Below are positions 52,573-61,185 of a DNA stretch of 64,000 nucleotides, one piece after another. This DNA comes from Sphingomonas sp. GTDB lineage: Bacteria; Pseudomonadota; Alphaproteobacteria; Sphingomonadales; Sphingomonadaceae. The DNA lies in NCBI RefSeq assembly GCF_030145815.1, contig NZ_JAIXHL010000003.1, positions 1 through 64,000 on the forward strand. Reading direction: 5' to 3'. Position 1 is the first letter of the stretch; every line of letters starts with the position of its first letter. The notes beneath the pieces were generated by a model, which was not told the origin of the DNA, did no database searches, and saw only the letters and a program-made list of their open reading frames with translations. The position numbers and the translations under genes are program-made.

Positions 52573-54441
52573 ATGCTGAATCTTTCCGGAATCACCGTCC
52601 GCCTTGGCGGGCGCACGATCATCGACCGTGCGAGCGCGGCATTGCCGCCAAAGGGGCGCATCGGTCTGATCGGGCGCAACGGCGCGGGCAAGTCAACTTT
52701 GGTCAAGGTCATCGCCGGGATGATTGATCCGGACGAGGGCAGCGCCGATATGCCGCGCGGTGCGCGCTTGGGCTATGTCGCGCAGGAGGCACCGGCGGGC
52801 AAGACGACGCCGTTCGAAACGGTGCTTGAAGCCGATGTCGAGCGCGCGGCGCTGATGGCGGAGGCGGAGGGGCTCGAAGACCCCGACCGGCTGGGCGAGA
52901 TTCACGAGCGGCTGGGCGCGATCGACGCCTATACCGCGCCGTCGCGGGCTTCACGGATCCTGGTCGGGCTTGGCTTTGACGAGGAGGCGCAGCACCGCCC
53001 GCTCGACAGTTTTTCGGGCGGCTGGCGGATGCGCGTCGCGCTGGCGGCATTGCTGTTCAGCCAGCCAGACCTGTTGCTGCTCGACGAGCCGTCCAACCAC
53101 CTCGACCTTGAAGCGGTGCTGTGGCTTGAGGATTTCCTGATTTCCTACCCCGCGACGATCGTGATCGTCAGCCATGAGCGGGATTTCCTGAACAACGTCG
53201 TCGACCATATCCTGCACCTCGAGCGCGGCAAGCTGACGCTCTATCCCGGCGGCTATGACGCATTCGAGCGGCAGCGCGCCGAGCGACAGGCGCAGCAGGC
53301 GGCGGCGCGCGAAAAGCAGATGGCCGAACGCGCGAAGCTGCAGGATTTCGTCGCGCGCAATTCGGCCCGCGCATCGACTGCCAAACAGGCGCAGTCGCGC
53401 GCCAAGGCGCTGGCGAAGATGCAGCCGATTGCCGCGGTGATGGACGATCCGACGCTGGCGTTCGGATTTCCTGACCCTGACCAGCTGCGCCCGCCGCTGA
53501 TCACGCTCGACCATGCCAGTGTCGGCTATGACGGGACGCCGATCCTGTCGCGGCTGAACCTGCGGATCGATCCCGACGACCGCATCGCGCTGCTCGGGCG
53601 CAACGGCAATGGCAAGACGACGCTGGCGCGGCTGCTGGCGGCGCAGCTGACGCCGATCGAGGGCGAGAAGGCGGCGTCGGCGAAGATGCGGGTGGGCTAT
53701 TTCACCCAGTATCAGGTCGAGGAGCTGCACAGCGACGAGACGCCGTTCGACCATATGCAGAGGCTGATGGACGGCGAGAAGCCCGCGGCAGTGCGCGCGC
53801 AGCTCGGGCGGTTCGGCTTTGCCGGCGACAAGGCGATGACCAAGGTCGGCAAGCTGTCGGGCGGCGAGCGCGCGCGGCTGGCGTTGGCTCTGATCACCCG
53901 CGACGCGCCGCACATGCTGATCCTCGACGAGCCGACCAACCACCTTGATGTCGATTCGCGTGAGGCGCTGATCCAGGCGCTGACCGCCTATCAGGGTTGT
54001 GTCGTGATCGTCAGCCATGACCGGCACATGATCGAGATGACCGCCGACCGGCTGGTGCTGGTCGATGGCGGGACGGCGCGCCCGTTCGACGGGAGCATCG
54101 AGGATTACATCGCCTTCGTGCTGGCGAAGGAGCCGAAGGCAGAAGGCGCGGCGAAGGGCGGCAACCGCAAGGATGCGCGGCGCGAGGCGGCCGAGGCGCG
54201 CGAAAAGGGCAATGCGATGCGCAAGGCTGCGAAGGCGGCGGAGACGGAGCTGGCCAAGCTGCAGGAAAAGCTGAGCGCGATCGATCGGGCGATGTTCGAT
54301 CCGTCGAGTGCCGCGCCGGAGTTCACCAAGCTCACGATGACCGAGCTGATGAAGCAGCGCGGCGTTGTGGTGAAGGCGATCGAGGCGGCGGAAGCGACGT
54401 GGCTGGAGGCGCAGGAAGCGCTGGAGGGGATGGCGGCTTGA
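52573..54441 (+). CDS. ABC-F family ATP-binding protein
   Basis: 622 residues with two ABC domains and no membrane part. First: GRNGAGKST, SFSGGWRMRVALA, LLLLDEPSNHLDLEA. Second: GRNGNGKTT, LSGGERARLALAL, LILDEPTNHLDV. The linker between them (about 230-310) is rich in Arg/Gln and should be the ribosome-contacting P-site-tRNA interaction region. The Lys/Ala-rich C-terminus is a coiled coil, as in Uup/YheS. Likely acts on stalled ribosomes. ATG 52573 begins the conserved domain. Confidence 0.92.
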   Translation: MLNLSGITVRLGGRTIIDRASAALPPKGRIGLIGRNGAGKSTLVKVIAGMIDPDEGSADMPRGARLGYVAQEAPAGKTTPFETVLEADVERAALMAEAEGLEDPDRLGEIHERLGAIDAYTAPSRASRILVGLGFDEEAQHRPLDSFSGGWRMRVALAALLFSQPDLLLLDEPSNHLDLEAVLWLEDFLISYPATIVIVSHERDFLNNVVDHILHLERGKLTLYPGGYDAFERQRAERQAQQAAAREKQMAERAKLQDFVARNSARASTAKQAQSRAKALAKMQPIAAVMDDPTLAFGFPDPDQLRPPLITLDHASVGYDGTPILSRLNLRIDPDDRIALLGRNGNGKTTLARLLAAQLTPIEGEKAASAKMRVGYFTQYQVEELHSDETPFDHMQRLMDGEKPAAVRAQLGRFGFAGDKAMTKVGKLSGGERARLALALITRDAPHMLILDEPTNHLDVDSREALIQALTAYQGCVVIVSHDRHMIEMTADRLVLVDGGTARPFDGSIEDYIAFVLAKEPKAEGAAKGGNRKDARREAAEAREKGNAMRKAAKAAETELAKLQEKLSAIDRAMFDPSSAAPEFTKLTMTELMKQRGVVVKAIEAAEATWLEAQEALEGMAA

Positions 54442-54449
54442 ATTTCCAC

Positions 54450-54533
54450 CGCTCATGCTGAGCTTGTCGAAGCATCGTCCTTCTTTCGACGCGCGAAGAA
54501 AGTACGGCCCTTCGACAAGCTCAGGGCGAGCGG
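54450..54533. repeat. Inverted intergenic element, family D copy
   Basis: Left arm CGCTCATGCTGAGCTTGTCG and right arm CGACAAGCTCAGGGCGAGCG, with a smaller TTCTTTCGACGCGCGAAGAA hairpin between them. Related to the element at 22.9-23.0 kb. Confidence 0.75.
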
Positions 54534-54548
54534 AGTAGGGAGGCAGGC

Positions 54549-55439
54549 GTGCCCATTTCCGTCGTTCACCACCCGCTTTACGTCGCGCCGGCCCCTGCGC
54601 GCAGCCAGTATCAGTGGAACAAGAATGGCCTCGTCCGCGACCTGTTGCGCGATCTCGGCGACGCGCTGGAATGGCATGAGCCTGAGCCGATGCCGCGCGA
54701 GTGGATCGAGGCGGTGCATGATCCCGATTATGTCGCCGAGGTGATCGAGAGTCGCGTGCCGCGTGAGAAGGAGCGGCGGATCGGCTTTCCGGTGACGCCG
54801 GAGGTCGCGGCGCGGGCGCTGGCGGTGCCGGGCGGCACCTACGCCGCGGCGAAGATTGCGCAGCAGCGGGGCTTTGCCGCGAATACCGCCGGGGGCAGCC
54901 ATCATGCGCTGCACGCGACCGGCGCGGGGTTTTGCGTCTTCAATGACCTTGCCATTGCCGCGCACCGGCTGGCGGATGAAGGCGAACGGGTGCTGATCGT
55001 CGATTGCGACGTGCATCAGGGCGACGGTACCGCGGCGCTGACCGCCGGGCGCACCGACATTGCGACCTATTCGATCCATGCCGACAAGAATTTCCCGGTG
55101 CGCAAGGCGCGCTCGACGCTCGACGTCGCGCTGCCCGATAACGTCGATGATGCGGGATATATGGATGCGCTCACCACGACGCTGCCGGGGCTGGTCGATG
55201 CGTTCGAGCCAACGATCCTGCTGTATCAGGCCGGGGTCGATCCATGGGAGGGTGACCGACTGGGGCGGCTGGGGCTGAGCCATGAGGGGCTGGTGGTGCG
55301 CGACAAGTGGATTGCGACGCTGGCGCGGCGGCGCGGCCTGCCGCTCGCGAGTGCGCTGGGCGGGGGATATGGCGTCGATGCGATGGAGGTGTCGGCGCGG
55401 CACGTTGCGTCGATCATGGCGCTGGGCGGAGCGCCCTAA
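54549..55439 (+). CDS. Histone deacetylase-like amidohydrolase
   Basis: 296 residues with the class I/II HDAC zinc site: GGSHHALHATG (charge-relay His pair), DCDVHQGDGT (Asp and His ligands), AGVDPWEGDRLG (third ligand) and GGGYGVDAME. Bacterial members deacetylate small molecules, polyamines or proteins. The neighbouring polyamine genes make an acetylpolyamine substrate worth considering, but this is inference. GTG 54549 has GGGAGG upstream. Confidence 0.9.
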   Translation: MPISVVHHPLYVAPAPARSQYQWNKNGLVRDLLRDLGDALEWHEPEPMPREWIEAVHDPDYVAEVIESRVPREKERRIGFPVTPEVAARALAVPGGTYAAAKIAQQRGFAANTAGGSHHALHATGAGFCVFNDLAIAAHRLADEGERVLIVDCDVHQGDGTAALTAGRTDIATYSIHADKNFPVRKARSTLDVALPDNVDDAGYMDALTTTLPGLVDAFEPTILLYQAGVDPWEGDRLGRLGLSHEGLVVRDKWIATLARRRGLPLASALGGGYGVDAMEVSARHVASIMALGGAP

Positions 55440-55528
55440 AAGAAGCGGTTGCAACCGCGCGCCATCCTTCTAACCTTGTCGACACACCGTCCCGCAGAGG
55501 ATGGGACGACATTGCAGGAAGAGACTGA

Positions 55529-57406
55529 ATGGCCACTGCCGCCCATCAGGTCACGCCCGAAGAGGCTTCCGCCAATCCGCCGCCCGAGGCGGTGGTCGTC
55601 CGATTTGCCGGGGATAGCGGCGACGGGATGCAGCTGACCGGCGGGCAGTTCACCCTATCGACCGCGCTGGCGGGCAATGACCTCGCCACCTTCCCCGATT
55701 TCCCCGCCGAGATCCGCGCGCCGCAGGGGACGTTGTTCGGGGTCTCCGCTTTCCAGATCAATTTTGGGTCGGCGGCGATCGAGACGGCGGGCGATGCGCC
55801 CGATGTGCTGGTTGCGATGAACCCAGCAGCGCTCAAGACCAATGTCGGTGACCTCAAGCCCGGCGGGCTGATCATCGCGGACGAGGGCGAGTTCAACAAG
55901 CGCAACCTCGACAAGGCGAAATACGCCGAGAACCCGTTGGAGGACGGCAGCCTGGCCAAATGGCAGCTGCTCAAGCTCAATATCTCGCAGCTGACGCTGG
56001 ATGCCGTGAAGCCGTTCGGGCTTGGCAACAAGGAAGCGTTGCGCTGCAAGAATATGTGGACGCTGGGGCTGGCGCTGTGGATGTTCGACCGTGAGCGCGG
56101 GCCGCTGATCGACTGGCTCAAGACCAAGTTCGCCAAGGCGCCCGAGCTGGCTGAGGCGAATATCGCCGCGCTCAATGCCGGCCATGCCTATGGCGAGACG
56201 GCGGAGCTGGGTGCGCTGGGCATTGCGCAGGTGCATGTGCCCGCAGCTCCCGTGGAGCCGGGGCTGTACCGCACGGTGACGGGGGCCGAGGCGATTTCGA
56301 TGGGGCTGGTCGCGGGGGCGCAGCTGGCCGGGTTGCCGATGTTCTTTGGCGGCTATCCGATTACGCCGGCGTCGGCGATCCTGCATTATTTGAGCCGGTT
56401 GAAGGAGTTCGGGGTCACCACCTTCCAGGCGGAGGACGAGATTGCGGCGATCGCGTCGGCGCTCGGCGCGTCCTATGCGGGGCAGCTGGGCGTTACCTCA
56501 TCGTCGGGGCCGGGCATTGCGCTGAAGGGCGAGGCGATGGGCCTTGCGATCATGACCGAGCTGCCGCTGATCATCGTCAATTCGCAGCGCGGCGGGCCAT
56601 CGACGGGCCTGCCGACCAAGACCGAGCAGTCGGACCTGTATCAGGCGGTCTATGGCCGCAACGGCGATGCGCCGATGCCGGTGCTCGCGACGCGCTCCGC
56701 CGCGGATTGCTTCGACGTGGCGATCGAGGCGGTGCGGATCGCGACGCAATATATGACGCCGGTGATGATCCTGACCGACGGCTATATCGCCAATGCGGCC
56801 GAGCCATGGAAGGTGCCGGACATGGGCGGCTATGCGCCGTTCCCGGTAACGTTCAAGACCGATGCGCCGGGCGAGGGCGAGAAATTCATGCCCTATGCGC
56901 GCGACGAGAAACTGGCGCGGCCATGGGTCAAGCCAGGAACGCCGGGCCTGCTCCACCGCATCGGTGGTATCGAGAAGCAGGTCGGCACCGGCAACCTCGA
57001 TTATTCGGCCGACAACCATCAGGCGATGACCGATATCCGCCGCGACAAGGTGGCGGGGATTTCCGTGCCGGATCAGGTCGTCGAGCAGGGCGCGCCGGGC
57101 GGAAAGCTGGTCGTGGTCGGCTGGGGATCGACCTATGGCCCGATTACGCAGGCGGTGCGGCGGGCGCGGCGCAAGGGGCTGGATGTGTCGCACATTCATA
57201 TCCGCCACATCTGGCCGCTGCCGGGGAATTTGGGTGATTTGCTCAAGGGTTACGCGAAGGTGCTCGTACCCGAGATGAACACCGGGCAGCTCAAGACAGT
57301 GCTGCGCGATCAGTTTCTGGTCGATGCGCGGCCGTTGAACAAGGTGTCGGGGCAGCCGTTTCGCATTCATGAGATCGAGGCGGCTATTGAGGGGGCGCTG
57401 GCGTGA
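55529..57406 (+). CDS. korA: 2-oxoacid:ferredoxin oxidoreductase, fused gamma-alpha subunit KorA
   Basis: 625 residues. The gamma domain (about 20-200, with VVRFAGDSGDGMQLTGGQF) is fused to the alpha domain, which shows GYPITPASAILHY and QAEDEIAAIASALGASYAG; the C-terminal part has GWGSTYGPI. Works with KorB to oxidise 2-oxoglutarate (or a related 2-oxoacid) to its CoA ester with ferredoxin as acceptor. ATG 55529 follows AGGAAGAG. Its stop overlaps the start of a 52-codon ORF (GTGA). Confidence 0.94.
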   Translation: MATAAHQVTPEEASANPPPEAVVVRFAGDSGDGMQLTGGQFTLSTALAGNDLATFPDFPAEIRAPQGTLFGVSAFQINFGSAAIETAGDAPDVLVAMNPAALKTNVGDLKPGGLIIADEGEFNKRNLDKAKYAENPLEDGSLAKWQLLKLNISQLTLDAVKPFGLGNKEALRCKNMWTLGLALWMFDRERGPLIDWLKTKFAKAPELAEANIAALNAGHAYGETAELGALGIAQVHVPAAPVEPGLYRTVTGAEAISMGLVAGAQLAGLPMFFGGYPITPASAILHYLSRLKEFGVTTFQAEDEIAAIASALGASYAGQLGVTSSSGPGIALKGEAMGLAIMTELPLIIVNSQRGGPSTGLPTKTEQSDLYQAVYGRNGDAPMPVLATRSAADCFDVAIEAVRIATQYMTPVMILTDGYIANAAEPWKVPDMGGYAPFPVTFKTDAPGEGEKFMPYARDEKLARPWVKPGTPGLLHRIGGIEKQVGTGNLDYSADNHQAMTDIRRDKVAGISVPDQVVEQGAPGGKLVVVGWGSTYGPITQAVRRARRKGLDVSHIHIRHIWPLPGNLGDLLKGYAKVLVPEMNTGQLKTVLRDQFLVDARPLNKVSGQPFRIHEIEAAIEGALA

Positions 57407-57561
57407 GCGAGTTCCTTGGACGTCTTGTCTTTGAAGTGATTGGCGAAGGCATTGCGATGCTCTTCAAGCCATTCTTCAAACGACGTCTAGCGGTATCGCA
57501 TTCCACTTCCCCCGAAGTTGCGACGAAGCGCAGCCGCAGGCGCCGGAAAGGGCAGGCATGA
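57403..57561 (+). CDS. 52-residue basic small protein nested between korA and korB
   Basis: A GTG start overlaps the korA stop (GTGA, 57403-57406) and the TGA stop overlaps the korB start (ATGA, 57558-57561), so the ORF exactly fills the gap in a translationally coupled chain. The N-terminal half is hydrophobic or amphipathic (FLGRLVFEVIGEGIAMLFKP), then it is strongly basic (the end reads KRSRRRRKGQA). Codon use is less GC-biased than in either subunit gene. No family recognised; it could be a membrane-associating microprotein or a remnant insertion. Confidence 0.6.
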   Translation: MSEFLGRLVFEVIGEGIAMLFKPFFKRRLAVSHSTSPEVATKRSRRRRKGQA

Positions 57562-58583
57562 ACGAGATCACCACCATCCGCCCGTCGACCCCCAAGGATT
57601 GGGAGACCGATCAGGAGGTCCGCTGGTGCCCCGGCTGCGGCGACTATGCGATCCTGAAGGCGGTGCAGCGGACGATGCCGGAGATCGGCGCGACGCCGGA
57701 GAATACGGTGTTCGTCAGCGGCATCGGCTGCTCGTCGCGCTTCCCCTACTACATGGAAACCTATGGCTTCCACACCATCCACGGCCGCGCGCCGGCGGTG
57801 GCGACGGGGGTGAAGCTGGCCAATCCCGAGCTGGACGTGTGGATCATCACGGGGGATGGCGACGGGTTGAGCATCGGCGGCAACCACACGATGCACCTGC
57901 TGCGGCGCAATCTCGATTGCCAGATCCTGTTGTTCAACAACGAGATCTATGGCCTGACCAAGGGCCAATATTCGCCGACCAGCCGCGAGGGGACGCGGTC
58001 GCCCTCCACTCCGTTCGGGTCGGTCGATCACCCGGCCAAGCCGTGCGCGTTCGCGCTGGGTAGCGGCGCGCGGTTCATTGCGCGCGGGATCGACGTGAAC
58101 AAGAATTTGCCGAGCGTGCTCAAGGCAGCGCATGCGCACAAGGGCGCGGCGTTCGTGGAGATTTTCCAGAACTGCATCGTCTATAACGCCGACGTGTTCG
58201 CGTCGTTCGTCGACAAGGCCAATGCCGGGCATCAGCTGTGGGTCGAGCATGGTAAGCCGCTGGTATTTGCGGGCGGGACCAAGGGGCTGGCGCTGGATGT
58301 CGAGCGGCTGACGCTGAAGGTGGTCGATATCGTCGATGGCGATGTGTCGGGCGTGGTGGTGCACGACCAGACCAATCGCGGGCTTGCGCATATGCTGGTC
58401 GAGATGCCGTTCGGGCCGTTCCCGATGGCGCTAGGCGTGATCTATGACGACCCCGCGCCGACGTTCGAAAGCGCGGTGGCGGCGCAGAACCGCGCGGCGA
58501 GCGAGGGCAAGGTTCCGGACCTGCAAAAGCTCGTCAGCAAGGGCCAGACTTGGCAGGTCGACAAGGAACCGCGCGACGCATAG
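57558..58583 (+). CDS. korB: 2-oxoacid:ferredoxin oxidoreductase beta subunit KorB
   Basis: 341-residue thiamine-pyrophosphate subunit: WCPGCGDYAILKAVQ (N-terminal Cys motif), the TPP motif GDGDGLSIGGNHTMHLLRRN, then NNEIYGLTKGQYSPTS. There are no separate 4Fe-4S ferredoxin domains. The partner of KorA; ATG overlaps the stop of the intervening small ORF. Confidence 0.94.
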   Translation: MNEITTIRPSTPKDWETDQEVRWCPGCGDYAILKAVQRTMPEIGATPENTVFVSGIGCSSRFPYYMETYGFHTIHGRAPAVATGVKLANPELDVWIITGDGDGLSIGGNHTMHLLRRNLDCQILLFNNEIYGLTKGQYSPTSREGTRSPSTPFGSVDHPAKPCAFALGSGARFIARGIDVNKNLPSVLKAAHAHKGAAFVEIFQNCIVYNADVFASFVDKANAGHQLWVEHGKPLVFAGGTKGLALDVERLTLKVVDIVDGDVSGVVVHDQTNRGLAHMLVEMPFGPFPMALGVIYDDPAPTFESAVAAQNRAASEGKVPDLQKLVSKGQTWQVDKEPRDA

Positions 58584-58595
58584 GGCACCTGCCTT

Positions 58596-59561
58596 ATGGA
58601 CAATCTGACACACAGCATGATCGGTGTTGCGCTGGGGCAGGCGGGGCTGAAGAAGCTGTCGGGCCTGGGCATGCCGACGCTGATCATCGCGGCGAACATT
58701 CCCGATCTGGACGCGGCGTGTACCGTTTACGGCATCCAGTCGCTGGAGATGCGGCGCGGGCTGACGCATGGGCCGATCGCGATGCTGGTGCTGCCGGTAT
58801 TGCTGACCGCGATCATGGTCGGGTTCGACCGGTGGCAGGCGCGGCGGGGCAAGCGGCCCGAGGCGCGCGCGCCGGTGCGTCCGTGGCATTTGCTGCTGTT
58901 GGCGTTCATCGGCACGCTCAGCCATCCTGCGTTCGACTGGCTCAACAGCTATGGCATCCGCCTGCTCGAGCCGTTTTCTTCGCGCTGGTTCTATGGCGAC
59001 AGCATCTTCATCATCGACATCTGGATGTGGGCGATGCTGATCGGCGGGTATCTGTGGTCGCGCCGGGCCGAGCGGCGCGGCGGTGACTGGCAGCGGCGCG
59101 GCGGGATCGTGGTGGCGGCGGTCAGCGCCTATGTCCTTGGCAATGGTGTGCTGACGGGTCTTGCCGAGGCACGGATGGCCGAGCGGGTGCGCGCCGACTA
59201 TGGCATCACGCCGGAACTCGTCGTCGCCAATCCGGTGCCGATCGCATTCTGGCAGCGCGAGATTTTGTGGCGCGGCGAGGGGCAACGCGGGCGGCGCGTG
59301 ATGAACCTGGCGGAAGGCGCGCTGCCGACGATCTTCCCGCTGGAAGTCGAGGCACCGGCTCCGATCGGGATGGACGATCCGCGCATCGCCGCAACTGCAG
59401 CGCGTGACGGCGATGTGCGGGCTTTCCTGTTCTGGTCGCGCATGCCCTTTGCCGAGCGCCAGCCGGACGGAAGCCTCATGATCTGGGACCAGCGGTTCGG
59501 CCATGACGTGGCGCGCGGTCAGTTCAGCGCGCGGATCCCCGCGGAAGCGGAGGCCCAGTGA
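58596..59561 (+). CDS. Membrane-bound metal-dependent hydrolase (YdjM/DUF457 type)
   Basis: 321 residues. Metal-ligand motifs: MDNLTHSMIG, ANIPDLDAA, RRGLTHGP and GTLSHPAFDWLN. About four transmembrane helices follow (LLLLAFIGTL, IDIWMWAMLIGGYL, VVAAVSAYVLGNGV), with a soluble C-terminal domain of about 120 residues. Role unknown. Its stop overlaps the photolyase start (GTGA), so the two are cotranscribed. Confidence 0.87.
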   Translation: MDNLTHSMIGVALGQAGLKKLSGLGMPTLIIAANIPDLDAACTVYGIQSLEMRRGLTHGPIAMLVLPVLLTAIMVGFDRWQARRGKRPEARAPVRPWHLLLLAFIGTLSHPAFDWLNSYGIRLLEPFSSRWFYGDSIFIIDIWMWAMLIGGYLWSRRAERRGGDWQRRGGIVVAAVSAYVLGNGVLTGLAEARMAERVRADYGITPELVVANPVPIAFWQREILWRGEGQRGRRVMNLAEGALPTIFPLEVEAPAPIGMDDPRIAATAARDGDVRAFLFWSRMPFAERQPDGSLMIWDQRFGHDVARGQFSARIPAEAEAQ

Positions 59562-60925
59562 CCAGCATTCTGTGGTTTCGCCGTGACCTGCGCCTGTCGG
59601 ATCAGGCGGCGTTGATTGCGGCGGCGGGGGAGGGTCCGGTGGTGCCGGTCTATATCCTCGACGATGAGACGCCCAAGCATCGCGCGATGGGTGGGGCGTC
59701 GCGCTGGTGGCTGCACCATAGCCTGGCGAGCCTCGACGCGGCGCTGCGGGAGAAGGGATCGCGGCTGATCCTGAAGCGGGGCAAGTCGGACGCGGTGCTG
59801 GCGGCGCTGGCGGAGGAAGTCGGGACCAAGCGCGTCCACTGCATCCGCCATTACGAGCCGTGGTGGCGCAATGCCGAGCGGGCCGTCGCGAAGCAGCTGG
59901 AGCTGGTGTGTCATGACGGCAATTACCTCGCCCCGCCGGGATCGGTGACGACCGGATCGGGCGAGCCGTACAAAATCTACACGCCGTTCTGGCGCGCGTT
60001 GCAGCAGCGGATGCCGCCAGCGGCTCCAGCGAACCGGCCGCGCGATATACCGGCTCCATCGCATTGGCCGAAGTCGGACCGGCTGGAGGATTGGGCGCTT
60101 TTGCCGACCAAGCCGGACTGGGCGACCGGCTTTGCCGGTTGGGAGCCGGGCGAGGCGGGCGCGCGCAAGCGGGTCGATGCGTTCGCCGACAAGGCCGCGG
60201 ATTATGACCGCACACGCAACCTGCCGTCGATCGAGGGCAGTTCGCGCCTGAGCCCGCACCTGCATTTCGGCGAAGTGTCGCCGTCTTACGTCTGGCACCG
60301 CGTGGCGGATGCGGGCGGGTCGGTCGGTGTGTTTCTGAGCGAGATCGGGTGGCGCGATTATGCGCAGAATGTGATCCTGCAGTTCCCCGATTATGCCGCG
60401 AAGAATGCGCGGGAGAAGTTCGACGCGATCCCGTGGCGCGATGTCCAGTCGCCGGGGGTGCGTGACGATTTCGACGCCTGGACCAAGGGGCGCACCGGAT
60501 ACCCCATCGTCGATGCCGGGATGCGCCAGCTATGGGCGACCGGGTGGATGCACAATCGCGTGCGGATGATCGCGGCGAGCTTCCTGATCAAGCATCTGCT
60601 GATCGACTGGCGCGAGGGCGAGCGCTGGTTCTGGGACACGCTGGTCGATGCCGACTACGCGAGCAATGCGGTCAACTGGCAATGGGTGTCGGGGACGGGG
60701 ATCGATTCGAACATGTTCGTGCGGATCATGGCGCCGCTGTCGCAGTCGGAGAAGTTTGATGCAGCGGGCTATATCCGTGAATGGGTGCCCGAGCTGGCGC
60801 GACTGCATGACGATGTGATCCATGACCCCGAGGAGCATGGGCGGCGGCCGAGCGACTATCCGCGCAAGATCATCGGGCATCGTGAGGCGCGCGAACGCGC
60901 GCTGGCGGCGGTGCGGGGGATTTAG
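59558..60925 (+). CDS. phrB: Deoxyribodipyrimidine photo-lyase
   Basis: 455 residues: the N-terminal antenna-binding domain (ILWFRRDLRLSDQAALIAA) and the FAD-binding catalytic domain (LHFGEVSPSYVWH, EIGWRDYAQNVI, VNWQWVSGTGIDSN). It repairs cyclobutane pyrimidine dimers using blue light. The conserved tryptophans of the electron chain are present. GTG start overlaps the upstream gene. Confidence 0.95.
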   Translation: MTSILWFRRDLRLSDQAALIAAAGEGPVVPVYILDDETPKHRAMGGASRWWLHHSLASLDAALREKGSRLILKRGKSDAVLAALAEEVGTKRVHCIRHYEPWWRNAERAVAKQLELVCHDGNYLAPPGSVTTGSGEPYKIYTPFWRALQQRMPPAAPANRPRDIPAPSHWPKSDRLEDWALLPTKPDWATGFAGWEPGEAGARKRVDAFADKAADYDRTRNLPSIEGSSRLSPHLHFGEVSPSYVWHRVADAGGSVGVFLSEIGWRDYAQNVILQFPDYAAKNAREKFDAIPWRDVQSPGVRDDFDAWTKGRTGYPIVDAGMRQLWATGWMHNRVRMIAASFLIKHLLIDWREGERWFWDTLVDADYASNAVNWQWVSGTGIDSNMFVRIMAPLSQSEKFDAAGYIREWVPELARLHDDVIHDPEEHGRRPSDYPRKIIGHREARERALAAVRGI

Positions 60926-60933
60926 CTTAGCTC

Positions 60934-61063
60934 AATCCTCCCCGGAACGGGGAGGGGGACCGCCGCGAAGCGGTGGTGGAGGGGGCCCGAGGCAGGCGAT
61001 GGCTTCGCGGAGGGCCCCCTCCGTCAGCGCTGCGCGCTGCCACCTCCCCGTGCCGGGGAGGAT
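60934..61063. repeat. Palindromic intergenic cassette, family B copy
   Basis: Begins AATCCTCCCCGGAACGGGG and ends CCCCGTGCCGGGGAGGATT, with internal GTGGTGGAGGGGG and CCCCCTCCGTCAGC blocks. Nearly identical arms to the copy at 48.7 kb. Confidence 0.82.
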
Positions 61064-61185
61064 TTCTTGGCCAATTGCACCTTGCCCGACTCGCGTGGGC
61101 CGTGGTTGTTGCGCGCGTGAACCAGACTTCTACCCGCAATCGTGGCCGTCGTGACGGATCGAACCTCCGTGGCGCAGTGGGCGCG

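Noticed and set aside
60973..61185. Extension of the cyclopropane synthase frame into the family B cassette
   Set aside because: The added residues are translated repeat sequence and are not part of the family domain.
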